DNA of 64,000 nt from Bacteroidota bacterium (lineage in GTDB: Bacteria > Bacteroidota > Bacteroidia > Chitinophagales > Saprospiraceae), in contig JAIUPL010000022.1 of the NCBI GenBank assembly GCA_020160935.1, positions 43,820 to 107,819 on the forward strand, in the 5' to 3' direction. The notes beneath the pieces are model-generated. The model ran no database searches, was not told where the DNA came from, and saw only the letters and a program-made list of their open reading frames with translations. The translations under genes were made by a program, and so were the position numbers. This document shows positions 43,975 to 52,503 of the stretch, in pieces. Within the stretch, counting starts at the first letter, position 1, and the number at the start of each line of letters is the position of its first letter.

Positions 43975-44115
43975 GTTATCAGTTATTAGTTATTGGTTAT
44001 CAGGGTGGTAGGGCACCATCTGTACTACTATTTGGCTACCCGATAAGGAACGCCAAATTATCGTGCCAACCGCCCCCTGCCACCCTGATAACCAATAACT
44101 GATAACCAATAACTA
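43975..44115. repeat. Inverted GTTATCA/GTTATTG heptamer arrays
   Basis: GTTATCA GTTATTA GTTATTG GTTATCA (from 43975), then a GGGTGGTAGGGC-like flank, face TGATAAC/CAATAAC heptamers at 44091-44115 with the matching GCCCCCTGCCACCC-like flank. The core is about 58 bases. The ACTCTACG octamer is not seen. It lies between two minus-strand genes and ends about ten bases before the helicase stop. Confidence 0.85.
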
Positions 44116-44124
44116 AACACAAAA

Positions 44125-45822
44125 TTACCATTTCTTCTTTCCCTTGCCGCCCTTTTTTTCGAACTTGTCGAACACGCGGTTTTCACGGGCAGAAGACTTT
44201 TCTTTTTGCGGTGAAGCATCGTCTACACGAATGCGGCGGCCATTGATGGTAAATTCGGACAGGCCTTTGCGCACCACATTGATATAGCCGCTGTCGAGGT
44301 CGAAGTGCATGTAGGCGCGGTTCATATCGATATGGCCTACGGCACGGCTGGGCACGCCGAAACTGCGGGAAAGCAGTTTGAGGAAATCCTTTTTATTGAC
44401 GCCGTCCATTTCACCTACATTGATAAAAAGACGCTGCATTTGGCCGTTGCCACTGGCTTCCATTTTCGGGCGGTCGCCCCGGCGGTCGCCTTTCGGGTGA
44501 ATATTGATATCGGGGGCATTGCGGTAGTAGGCCAGGAATCGGTTGAACTCGACGCTGGCGAAACGTTTGATCAGTTCTTCCTTGCTCAGGTCTTTGAGTT
44601 CTTCCTGGATATGTGCCATAAATGGCTCGATCTCATCGTAGTGTACCTCCTGCGATTTGATACTTTCAATGATGTGGTACAATTGCTGTTCGCACACTTC
44701 CATACCCGTCGGGATGCGCATGCGGGTGAATTGCGCCTTGGTTTTGCGCTCGATCAGGCGGATTTTCTCCTCAAATTTCGGCGTGATGATGCTGATCGAA
44801 ATACCCTGTTTGCCGGCGCGGCCTGTACGGCCCGAGCGGTGGGTGTACACTTCTGCTTCGTCGGGCAGGCCGTAGTTGATGACGTGGGAAATATTGCTCA
44901 CGTCGAGTCCGCGTGCTGCCACGTCGGTAGCAATCAGGAGTTGCAGGTTGTTTTCACGGAAACGCTGCATCACGCGGTCGCGGTCGGCCTGGGCGAGGTC
45001 GCCGTGCAAGGCGTCGGCATTGTAGCCGTCGCGGATCATTTGTTCGGCCACTTCCTGTGTTTCCACTTTGGTGCGGCAGAAAATGAGCCCGTAAATGCCC
45101 GGGTTGGCGTCTACCACGCGTTTCAGCGTAGCGAAGCGGTCGTCGGCGCGGCACAGATAAAACTGGTGCTGGATGTTGGCGTTGGTTTCATTGCGGTTGC
45201 CCGTGCTGAGTTCGCGCGGGTTGTTCATGTAGTGTGCTGCAATAGCGCGCACTTCGCTGGGCATGGTGGCCGAAAACAGCCAGATCGATTCGCGTTCTTC
45301 GGCAGCAGCCAGAATGAAGTCGATGGCTTCCTTGAAACCCATGTTGAGCATTTCATCGGCCTCGTCGAGCACCACACGCTTTACGGTTTCGAGGCGTACG
45401 GCTTTGCGGGTCATGAGGTCCATCAGGCGGCCGGGGGTGGCCACGATGATTTGTGCGCCTGCTTTGATTTGCCGGATTTGGGTTTCGATGCTGGCGCCAC
45501 CGTATACGGCTACTACTTTGTATTGGTGTGCAAACTGGGAGTAGTTCTCCAGGTCGCTGGCCACCTGTACGCAGAGTTCGCGGGTGGGGCACAGCACGAG
45601 GGCCTGTATGCCACGCTCCGAAGGTACGATGCGTTGCAGCAGGGGCAGGCCGAATGCGGCCGTTTTGCCGGTGCCGGTATGGGCGAGGGCAATGAGGTCG
45701 GTATCACCCTCGAGGGCGACAGGAATGACCAATTGTTGTACGGGAGTCGGGTTTTCAAAACCCAGTGCGGTAATGCCTTGCAGGAGGTCTTCAGCAAGAC
45801 CGAGTTGTCGGAATGCGCTCAT
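44125..45822 (-). CDS. DEAD-box RNA helicase with DbpA-type RNA-binding domain
   Basis: 565 residues. Helicase motifs: Q-motif FENPTPVQ, motif I AHTGTGKT, PTRELC, DEADEM, SATMPSE and HRSGRTGRAGK. The C-terminal region (about 465-545, RLFINVGEMDGVNKKDFLKLL ... YINVVRKGLSEFTINGRRI) is a DbpA-like RNA-recognition domain, and the tail is Lys/Gly-rich. A DeaD/CsdA-type protein for ribosome assembly or RNA decay is most likely. The antisense ORF over it is a codon-pattern shadow. Confidence 0.92.
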   Translation of the reverse strand: MSAFRQLGLAEDLLQGITALGFENPTPVQQLVIPVALEGDTDLIALAHTGTGKTAAFGLPLLQRIVPSERGIQALVLCPTRELCVQVASDLENYSQFAHQYKVVAVYGGASIETQIRQIKAGAQIIVATPGRLMDLMTRKAVRLETVKRVVLDEADEMLNMGFKEAIDFILAAAEERESIWLFSATMPSEVRAIAAHYMNNPRELSTGNRNETNANIQHQFYLCRADDRFATLKRVVDANPGIYGLIFCRTKVETQEVAEQMIRDGYNADALHGDLAQADRDRVMQRFRENNLQLLIATDVAARGLDVSNISHVINYGLPDEAEVYTHRSGRTGRAGKQGISISIITPKFEEKIRLIERKTKAQFTRMRIPTGMEVCEQQLYHIIESIKSQEVHYDEIEPFMAHIQEELKDLSKEELIKRFASVEFNRFLAYYRNAPDINIHPKGDRRGDRPKMEASGNGQMQRLFINVGEMDGVNKKDFLKLLSRSFGVPSRAVGHIDMNRAYMHFDLDSGYINVVRKGLSEFTINGRRIRVDDASPQKEKSSARENRVFDKFEKKGGKGKKKW

Positions 45823-46229
45823 TCAGAAATGAATAAATCAGAAAATGGTGAACGAGGGTATGGGCTGCCAGCACCCTCTGCTCTCCTTTTCCCACACATT
45901 CCGCCGGACGGGCGGTCAGAAAAACGAACATACGGAAGCCTTGTCCCTCTCTAAAACGCCGCAAAGGTACGAATTTTATACTGTAAAAAAGGGGGTAGGG
46001 TGGAGATGGTGTGGAAAATCGAGGCTGGGAAAGGTGGTGGCCGAGGAGTTGATTTTTGTTTTTGGATAAATTTTGATTTTTTATTTTTGAATTATTCTTA
46101 TATGCGGAATTTATTTGCAAATAATCTTTGTTTTTTGGATTATATAAAAATGGTGGAAATGTAAAATAATATTTGGTTAACGGTGGCTGGCTGGGAGCAT
46201 GTGGTAGAGGTAAAACGGGTGTTGCGCGT
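45823..46229. other. Intergenic region, no gene seen
   Basis: Upstream of the helicase gene. It grades from normal composition to AT-rich (46050-46170). Nothing here looks like a gene: the ORFs in this stretch have no protein-like motifs and run into repeats. No terminator-like stem was noticed. It ends in the 18-bp duplication and twin-hairpin copy at 46230-46312. Confidence 0.55.
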
Positions 46230-46390
46230 GTTGTGGATTTTACGAATGTTGTGGATTTTACGAATACACAGGGCGTTGCCCTGTGCTATTGTATACGCCC
46301 TTTCAGGGCTATTGTATACCCAAAACTTGCCTGCTGCCTGCTGCCATTTGCTTTTTGCCTCTTGCCTTTTAAAATTTGCTTCTCACCTCT
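46230..46390. repeat. 18-bp duplication, twin-hairpin copy and TGCCTGC heptamer array
   Basis: GTTGTGGATTTTACGAAT occurs twice (46230-46265). It runs into the twin-hairpin repeat (CACAGGGCGTTGCCCTGTG at 46267-46285, then CGCCCTTTCAGGGCT). A heptamer array follows: TGCCTGC, TGCCTGC, TGCCATT, TGCTTTT, TGCCTCT, TGCCTTT, then TAAAATT and TGCTTCT (46328-46383). It ends just before the NAD kinase stop codon. Confidence 0.85.
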
Positions 46391-46392
46391 AT

Positions 46393-47277
46393 TTAATTCC
46401 TCACGTCCTCTCCCCAGCCCAGTTTCTGCCGGATGGTGTTCAAAAACGTCACGTCCTGTAATTGTACAAAACGGATGGGGAAATCGTTTTTGCGCACGGC
46501 CAACTGGTGGTGGGCATTGATGAGTTCGAAACGCGAGTCGAGCGTGCAGATAAAATTGTCGGCGCGGCCCTCGATTTCAAAAGAGATGACCGATTCGTCG
46601 GAGAGCACAATGGGGCGCACGTTGAGGTTGTGCGGGGCTACGGGCGTGAGTACGAAATTGCCGGAATCGGGAAAAATAACCGGCCCGCCGCAACTGAGCG
46701 AATAACCCGTGCTACCGGTAGGCGTGGCGATGATGATACCGTCGGCCCAGTAGGAATTGAGATAGTCGCCATTCAGGAAGGTATGAATGGTGATCATCGA
46801 GGAGGTGTCGCGTTTGAGCAGGGTACAATCATTGAGCGCAAAGGGTATTTCCCCGAACAACTCCGGATGGCTTTCCAGGTACAGTGTGCTGCGCTCTTCG
46901 ATGATGTATTGCCCGCGTTTCAGTTTTTCAATGGAGTCGCTAATGTGGGCTTTGTCGATCGTAGCCAGAAACCCGAGTCGGCCCAGGTTAATCCCCAGCA
47001 TGGGTACGCCCGAGTCGCGCACCAGCGTTACGGCATTGAGCATGGTGCCGTCGCCACCCAGCGTAATCACAAAATCGATGCGGTGCACGCGAAAAGAACG
47101 GTGGTCGTCAAATGGTGCATGCGGCCCCGATAGCCGTACTTTCGCCTCGATCAACTGCTGCAAAAACGGGGTGTAGATATACGTTGTGATTCCTTCCCGG
47201 AATAACACGTCGAATACCTCCTGCACCTGGGGCAGGTCTTTTTGTTTGAGTTGTTTGCCAAAAACGACAACTTGCAT
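46393..47277 (-). CDS. nadK: NAD kinase
   Basis: Phosphorylates NAD+ to NADP+. 294 residues with GGDGT (74-78), the ATP-binding motif of the family, then NLGRLGFLATI and the TPTGSTGYSLSCGGP region that binds NAD. Length is normal. It is divergent from the patatin gene across a repeat-bearing gap. Confidence 0.96.
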   Translation of the reverse strand: MQVVVFGKQLKQKDLPQVQEVFDVLFREGITTYIYTPFLQQLIEAKVRLSGPHAPFDDHRSFRVHRIDFVITLGGDGTMLNAVTLVRDSGVPMLGINLGRLGFLATIDKAHISDSIEKLKRGQYIIEERSTLYLESHPELFGEIPFALNDCTLLKRDTSSMITIHTFLNGDYLNSYWADGIIIATPTGSTGYSLSCGGPVIFPDSGNFVLTPVAPHNLNVRPIVLSDESVISFEIEGRADNFICTLDSRFELINAHHQLAVRKNDFPIRFVQLQDVTFLNTIRQKLGWGEDVRN

Positions 47278-47280
47278 AAT

Positions 47281-47429
47281 AGTCCTGAGTCGTAAGTCCT
47301 GAGTCCTAAGTCCTGAGTCCTAAGTCCGTAGAGTACACGTTGTTACTCATGAAATTTGTTATTTAAGATGCAAGGAGTAACAACGTGTACTCTACAGACT
47401 TAGGACTTAGGACTCAGGACTTACGACTT
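47281..47429. repeat. Inverted CTAAGTC heptamer arrays around a core hairpin
   Basis: CTGAGTC and CTAAGTC heptamers (47283-47327) face GACTTAG/GACTCAG heptamers (47397-47429). The core pairs CCGTAGAGTACACGTTGTTACT with its reverse complement, carrying CGTAGAGT and ACTCTACA, and is AT-rich at the loop. It lies between divergent genes (nadK and the patatin gene), where a shared terminator is not expected. Confidence 0.9.
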
Positions 47430-47496
47430 ATTCATATCTTGCGCCAAGAACGGCAATTAATTGCAATTTTCACTACGAAGGTATCCAATCATTCCA

Positions 47497-49599
47497 ATGA
47501 ATACACTTTCTCTTAAAGACGTTATTGCACAGGAAAAGGAACAACTGCGGGTTCGCCGGCAGAAACTTGGCCTGGAACAGGGGACGCCCGAACAGGAAAA
47601 CTGGTTTGGCATCGCCTTGTCAGGAGGTGGTATCCGCTCGGCTACGATCAACCTGGGCTTCCTGAAAACCCTGAACAAGTTTGGCATACTCAAGCGGGCC
47701 GATTATCTGAGTACGGTATCGGGCGGCGGTTACACGCATTCCTACATTCAGGGTACGCTGAAACAGGAAGGTGGGTACGAATGCCTGTTTACCAATGATC
47801 AGATCAATGCGATGCGCCAGCACGGGGAATACCTGATTCCCGGGCAGGGGCTGTGGAAAAACTACAATACTTTTCTGCTGGCAGTGGCTTTTCTCGTCAG
47901 TTGGGTCATGTCGCTTATTAGCCTGCTCATTGTGACGGGTATTGTGTATTATGTGTACCTGATTGTCACGGGTTTGCTGGGAAAAAACCCGTTTCAGAGC
48001 CTGAATTTCTTTGCCCAACATGATGTAGGATTCTGGGGCATCTGCACGGTGGCTACCATTGTATGCGTGCATTTTGTAGTGAATATCATCCTGAGTTTTA
48101 ATCTGGGTGTTTCCAAAATGTTCAACCGGCTGGAAGCACTGATCGTAACCATTGCGATCGTGTTGTATTGCTGGTTCCTCATCGTACACTTTGGCGGCCG
48201 GGATGCATTGTCGGGGCACACCATGTTCGATTATGCCATCAATGCGGCATTGCTGTTCATCATCGGGTATTTTACCAACCCGAATGCGCTGAGTTTTCAC
48301 CGTTTTTACCGCAAACAACTGGCCGACCTGTTTTTGCGGTTTTCCGGAAAGCACAGCAATATTCCGCTGAAAAATGTTTTTAACGCTCAGTCGAACCAGG
48401 AAGTCGATTACCTCGCACCATATCCCATTATCAATACTTGCCTGAACCTGCTCAATCCGGCGGGTGACGATGTGTTTAAAGGCACCAAAACCAGCGACTA
48501 CTTTTTGCTGAGTCCGCTGTTTTGTGGCTCCAAACTGGTGGGATATGTACCAACCGACCGCTACTGGGACTATCAGCGCATGACTTTGCCAGCCGCTGTA
48601 ACTATCTCTGCCGCAGCGGTCAACCCCGGCATGGGCATGTACTCCAACAAGGCCCTCAGCGTGGCCATGACCTTGCTGAATGCACGCCTCGGCTACTGGA
48701 TTTCCAATCCGCGTATTCTGGTGAAAATGCGCGCTTTCCCCTGGTGGCCGGTGTATTTTTTCCGTGAATTGCTGGGCCGTATCGGTTCCAACAACAAGAT
48801 GATCAATATTTCCGATGGTGGCCACATTGAAAACCTCGGCGCTTACGAACTGCTGCGTCGCGGTTGTCGCCTGGTGGTGGCATTCGATGCGGGAGAAGAT
48901 AAATTGTACACGTTTTTTGACCTGAACAACCTCATTATCCGGGTGCGCAATGAACTGGGCCTCGAAATCCGTTTCCGCGACAACGAGCAGCCGGAAGATC
49001 TGATTCGCCCGCGCCCCTCGCAGGTGTACTCGAAAAAACGTTTCGCCATTGCCGATATTTATCAGTGGTGGGAAGACAACAAAACGGTAGACCCGAAGAC
49101 TGGCAAGGAAATGAACTGTGTCATCAACTTCGCCGAACCGCGGAAAGTGGGCACTTTTATTTACGTGAAATCATCGGTGCTGGCGCCTACCGGCAAACCC
49201 GTGCTGTCGGAAGAAGAAGACCGCTTGAAATATGGCACTTACAAATACAAGATTTACCACGCCGACTTCCCGCATGAGCCTACCAGCGACCAGTTTTTTG
49301 ATGAAATTCAATGGGAAGCCTATTACCAGTTGGGACAGTACATCGGCGCAGATGTGCTGGGTGTTACCGACCTCGAATCTTACGAAGGACATGAAGCGCC
49401 CAATATTACGGTAGAACAACTCATCAACTGGTTCGACAAACAGGAAAATCCGCTCGTCATGCCGTTCCATCCGCGGGGTGTGGCAGCGCCGGAAGTCGAC
49501 TACAACCAGGGCCTGGAAAGTGTCGGCGGCGAAGAAGTGGTATCACCTACTGCTCCACCGACGACAGTGACGCAGGAAGAAGTGAAGTACCAGATGTAA
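47497..49599 (+). CDS. Membrane-embedded patatin-like phospholipase
   Basis: 700 residues from the ATG at 47497 (the ORF could begin at 47461). Patatin core: oxyanion loop SGGGIRSA (42-49), nucleophile Ser75 in TVSGGG, and the acid in ISDGGHIENLGAYELLRR near residue 440. The serine elbow is S-x-x-S-G-G-G, where G-x-S-x-G is usual. Between the two halves an insertion with four to five membrane helices (about 125-280) is seen. A lipid acyl hydrolase in the inner membrane is inferred. The stop is inside a GTTATCA-type array. Confidence 0.8.
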   Translation: MNTLSLKDVIAQEKEQLRVRRQKLGLEQGTPEQENWFGIALSGGGIRSATINLGFLKTLNKFGILKRADYLSTVSGGGYTHSYIQGTLKQEGGYECLFTNDQINAMRQHGEYLIPGQGLWKNYNTFLLAVAFLVSWVMSLISLLIVTGIVYYVYLIVTGLLGKNPFQSLNFFAQHDVGFWGICTVATIVCVHFVVNIILSFNLGVSKMFNRLEALIVTIAIVLYCWFLIVHFGGRDALSGHTMFDYAINAALLFIIGYFTNPNALSFHRFYRKQLADLFLRFSGKHSNIPLKNVFNAQSNQEVDYLAPYPIINTCLNLLNPAGDDVFKGTKTSDYFLLSPLFCGSKLVGYVPTDRYWDYQRMTLPAAVTISAAAVNPGMGMYSNKALSVAMTLLNARLGYWISNPRILVKMRAFPWWPVYFFRELLGRIGSNNKMINISDGGHIENLGAYELLRRGCRLVVAFDAGEDKLYTFFDLNNLIIRVRNELGLEIRFRDNEQPEDLIRPRPSQVYSKKRFAIADIYQWWEDNKTVDPKTGKEMNCVINFAEPRKVGTFIYVKSSVLAPTGKPVLSEEEDRLKYGTYKYKIYHADFPHEPTSDQFFDEIQWEAYYQLGQYIGADVLGVTDLESYEGHEAPNITVEQLINWFDKQENPLVMPFHPRGVAAPEVDYNQGLESVGGEEVVSPTAPPTTVTQEEVKYQM

Positions 49600-50033
49600 T
49601 TGGTTATCAGTTATTGGTTATCAGGGGAGGGTAAGGGGTGATGGGTTTTTTCAGGCTGGCGGCTCGGATGGGGTTGAGTTAGTTGAGAAGTTGAGTTAGT
49701 TGAGAAGTTGAGTTGGTTGAGAAGTTGAGGGGTTGAGAAGTTGAGGGGTTGAGAAGTTGAGGGGTTGAAGTTTGGCCACTCATGTGAACCAAAACCTTTC
49801 TCCGGCTGCTGAGTGGCAGAATCTTAACCCCTTGCCCCCTCAACCAACTCAACTTCTCAACCAACTCAACTTCTCAACTAACTCAACTTCTCAACTAACT
49901 CAACTTCTCAACCAACTCAACTTCTCAACCAACTCAACTTCTCAACCAACTCAACCCCATCCGAGCCGCCAGCCTGAAAAACCCATCACCCCTTACCCTG
50001 CCCTGATAACCAATAACCAATAACTGATAACTA
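49597..50033. repeat. Nested 430-bp inverted repeat between convergent genes
   Basis: From outside inward on the left: TTATCAG/TTATTGG units, GGGTAAGGGGTGATGGGTTT, CTGGCGGCTCGGATGGGGTT, then GTTGAGTTA/GTTGAGAA units with a 17-bp period. The right half carries the same blocks as reverse complements in reverse order, ending in CTGATAACCAATAACTG-type units. Both stop codons (TAA 49597-49599 and the TAG of the reverse gene) lie within the outer arrays. The apex (about 49770-49830) is unique. No ACTCTACG is seen. Confidence 0.9.
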
Positions 50034-50612
50034 ATCGCGGTCTGCGCGCAGGTTCAAAAACAGTTTGAAGCCCAGGTTGGCCGACAATACTTTGGATTTG
50101 ATGTGGTAATTGGGGCTCAGGAAAAGTTCGTAGTTTTTGAATACGTCGCGGATAAAGAAATATCCGAACTCGCCGCCAATGGTGTAGTCGATCGCGCCGG
50201 TTTCGTTGGTGAGCGCTTTCTCGTCTTTGGAATAGAAGGTGTACAACACACCTGCCTTTGCCATGGCTGTAAAGGCGTTTTGCTGCGTACGTGCGCATTT
50301 GTTGCCGTTCGAACGGTAAATGCCGGCGCCGGCCTCTACCAGCAGGAACGGATTGATCTGAAACGACTCAGCCACATCTTCGGCATCGGGGCTGAGGGAA
50401 AAAGATGCGCCGCCACCAACACGCGCTACCGACCAGTGGGTACCTACGTTGAAGGCGGTGCCCAGGTCAAAGCCCATTCGCTGAGTAGGATCTGTTACGT
50501 CCGGTACGGAAAACGACATATTGGGAATGTCGAGAAACAGGCGAGGGCCATATTGAGCGTTGGCAACAATGGCCGCCAGCAGGCAGCCGAACAGGAGGAA
50601 CGTTTTTTTCAT
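50031..50612 (-). CDS. Outer-membrane barrel-like protein
   Basis: 193 residues from the ATG at complement 50612 (MKKTFLLFGCLLAAIVANAQ signal). Alternating beta strands (ARVGGGASFSLSPD, FLLVEAGAGIYRSNG, AKAGVLYTFYS, YELFLSPNYHIKSK, NLGFKLFLNLRAD) suggest a small barrel. Function unknown. A -7 TATCTTTG is at complement 50642-50649. The TAG stop is inside the neighbouring array. Confidence 0.7.
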   Translation of the reverse strand: MKKTFLLFGCLLAAIVANAQYGPRLFLDIPNMSFSVPDVTDPTQRMGFDLGTAFNVGTHWSVARVGGGASFSLSPDAEDVAESFQINPFLLVEAGAGIYRSNGNKCARTQQNAFTAMAKAGVLYTFYSKDEKALTNETGAIDYTIGGEFGYFFIRDVFKNYELFLSPNYHIKSKVLSANLGFKLFLNLRADRD

Positions 50613-50641
50613 GTGCATTTCGAATTTTATTGATGTTCAGG

Positions 50642-50649
50642 CAAAGATA
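50642..50649 (-). promoter_or_regulatory. -7 element of the barrel gene
   Basis: TATCTTTG on the minus strand matches TAnnTTTG; no clear -33 TTG is seen at the right distance. It lies 30 bases before the ATG at 50612. Confidence 0.45.
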
Positions 50650-50704
50650 CTTTGCGGAAGGTATTCGCTGTTTGGATGATGAAAATGGGGGATGAATACA
50701 CGGG

Positions 50705-50828
50705 GTTGGATACGAATACGCGGGGCGTTGTACACGAATACGTGGGGCGCTGTACACGAATACGTGGGGCGTTGGATACGAATACACAGGGCGTTGCCCT
50801 GTGCTACTGGATACGCCCTTTCAGGGCT
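50705..50828. repeat. 22-bp tandem array leading into a twin-hairpin copy
   Basis: Four 22-bp units starting at 50705, 50727, 50749 and 50771 (GTTGTACACGAATACGTGGG-type). The last unit ends in ACACAGGGC, the first part of the hairpin CACAGGGCGTTGCCCTGTG (50785-50803), followed by CGCCCTTTCAGGGCT. The array seems to have grown by duplication at the edge of the hairpin repeat. Confidence 0.85.
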
Positions 50829-50935
50829 CTCACGCTCTCACGCTCTCACACTCTCACACTCTCACGCTCTCACACTCTCACGCTCTCACACTCTCACACT
50901 CTCACGCTCTCACACTCTCACACTCTCACGCTCTA
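50829..50935. repeat. CTCTCACG/CTCTCACA octamer array at a stop codon
   Basis: About thirteen octamers CTCTCACG and CTCTCACA fill the gap to the stop codon of the helical-repeat gene (TAG, complement 50933-50935). They directly abut the twin-hairpin copy. No inverted partner is present. Confidence 0.9.
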
Positions 50936-52300
50936 CAACCTTCCCAGTAGCCATTCTTTTTCTGTTAAAATTTCCTCCTGTTCAATCCGCGACCGGAGTT
51001 CTGCTACGGCCTGCAGGTCGCGGAAATTCAGGCCCATGATCTGGCGGGTGTAATACACGATGTGGCTGTAATTGGTGCGGTGATAGCCGATGGCGGTGTG
51101 TCGCCGGATGAAGGTAGACATACTGGTAAGGTGGCTGTCGAGTAGGTCGTATTCATCCGTTTCAAAATAGATTTTCAGTTGCAGGGTTTTGGCAATCAGG
51201 TTGTTCAGCAGGTCTTTGTAGTCGGAACGCTGAAGGTGCCGCAGTGCAGTAGGGTAGTCGTGGCGCATATAGGCCACCCGCGCCAGGTTGAGGCTGGCTG
51301 TGACCTCCCGCCATTGCCGTTCGAGCAGGGAACGATAGTCGAGAATAAATTGCTCGGTCCAATCCAGTTCGCCCACGCGCAGGGCAATGGCTACAATGTT
51401 GTTGAAAGCAAAACGAGAGAGGTGCTGGTTTTCCAGCAAGAGTTTGCGTTCCAGGGCACTTTGGTATAGTTCGAGGGTGGTGCGAAGCCAGCCTTCCGAC
51501 GATTCGTTGATTTTTTTGATCCCGAAATTGATAGCCAGCAGAAAAAGGGTGCGCAATTCTTCTATCGGGAAGGATTCGGCGTGTTCAAACAACATCGTTT
51601 TGAAGGAATCGAAATGCGACACGGCTTGCGAATCATTTAAAAAACGATAACAATGGAAATACAATCCAATAGCAGGAATGTGCAGCAAACCGGCCGTTTC
51701 CACGTATGGCAGCACGGCATCCAGCAGGCCCATTTTGTAGTCGGCCCGGTACACAGCCTGGTGCGAACGAGCCAGGCAGGCCAGGCGTAGTTTGCGGGCT
51801 ATGAAAGCCGTGTCGAGCAGGTCGGAGGTCGATTGCAGGTTGAGTGACTCAGTACGCCGGGCAGCCGTATCGTATTGATACTGTTCCCATTCTATCAGAT
51901 TGAGGTCGTGGTAATAGTCGGCATGCCGCCAGGGGCGCCGTTCGCGGCTTTGCCGCGCTTCGCGCAGGGTGATCCGGAAATGTTTGGACAGGTTGCGCTT
52001 GCGATAGACGGCTGCCAGGCGAATTTTGGCGCGCTCAGCATCCTCAAATTTTTCGCAGTACATCCAGTATTTTTCCAGCAATGCCAGCAATGCGGAATGC
52101 GTGAGGCGCATGGAAACATCGGCGTTTCGGGTATTCGGAAGGGCTTGCTGCCCGGATTGCGCATGCACCCATGCGTCGAAATATTCGGACAGTTGCGGCC
52201 GGTTATTGAAAAAGGGCGAACGCACAAATTTCCCGAATTCCCTGATTTCTACCACAGACAGGGTAGAAAGTGCTTCGTGCAACAGGTTTTTTTCAGCCAT
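50933..52300 (-). CDS. Helical-repeat protein, unknown function
   Basis: 455 residues from the ATG at complement 52300 ([26 protein letters not shown]); a TTG six bases upstream is possible. Entirely helical, with TPR-like hairpins and many conserved aromatic positions. No signal peptide. Similar proteins of this length occur repeatedly in Saprospiria as I recall, but no function is known to me. The promoter region upstream (52301-52503) is AT-rich and shared with the divergent adhesin. Confidence 0.6.
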   Translation of the reverse strand: MAEKNLLHEALSTLSVVEIREFGKFVRSPFFNNRPQLSEYFDAWVHAQSGQQALPNTRNADVSMRLTHSALLALLEKYWMYCEKFEDAERAKIRLAAVYRKRNLSKHFRITLREARQSRERRPWRHADYYHDLNLIEWEQYQYDTAARRTESLNLQSTSDLLDTAFIARKLRLACLARSHQAVYRADYKMGLLDAVLPYVETAGLLHIPAIGLYFHCYRFLNDSQAVSHFDSFKTMLFEHAESFPIEELRTLFLLAINFGIKKINESSEGWLRTTLELYQSALERKLLLENQHLSRFAFNNIVAIALRVGELDWTEQFILDYRSLLERQWREVTASLNLARVAYMRHDYPTALRHLQRSDYKDLLNNLIAKTLQLKIYFETDEYDLLDSHLTSMSTFIRRHTAIGYHRTNYSHIVYYTRQIMGLNFRDLQAVAELRSRIEQEEILTEKEWLLGRL

Positions 52301-52503
52301 GTTCAAATTTAAAAACTACAAATATTTTTTAAATTATTGATTATCAATGTTTAAAAAATATTTTACGCTATTTTAAAAATACAAACTTAAAAATTTGTCC
52401 TTGTTCATCCATACAGAATCCCGAACTTTTACATCGTCAAATAATGCCCTGCGGTACATACCTTCGGGCAGACTACTTCACCCGGATTTAAGAAATAAGT
52501 CAC

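Noticed and set aside
44305..45954. Plus-strand ORF of 549 residues
   Set aside because: Antisense to the DEAD-box helicase.
46173..46520. ORF of 115 residues over the repeats near nadK
   Set aside because: It translates the twin-hairpin repeat and heptamers, then enters nadK in antisense.
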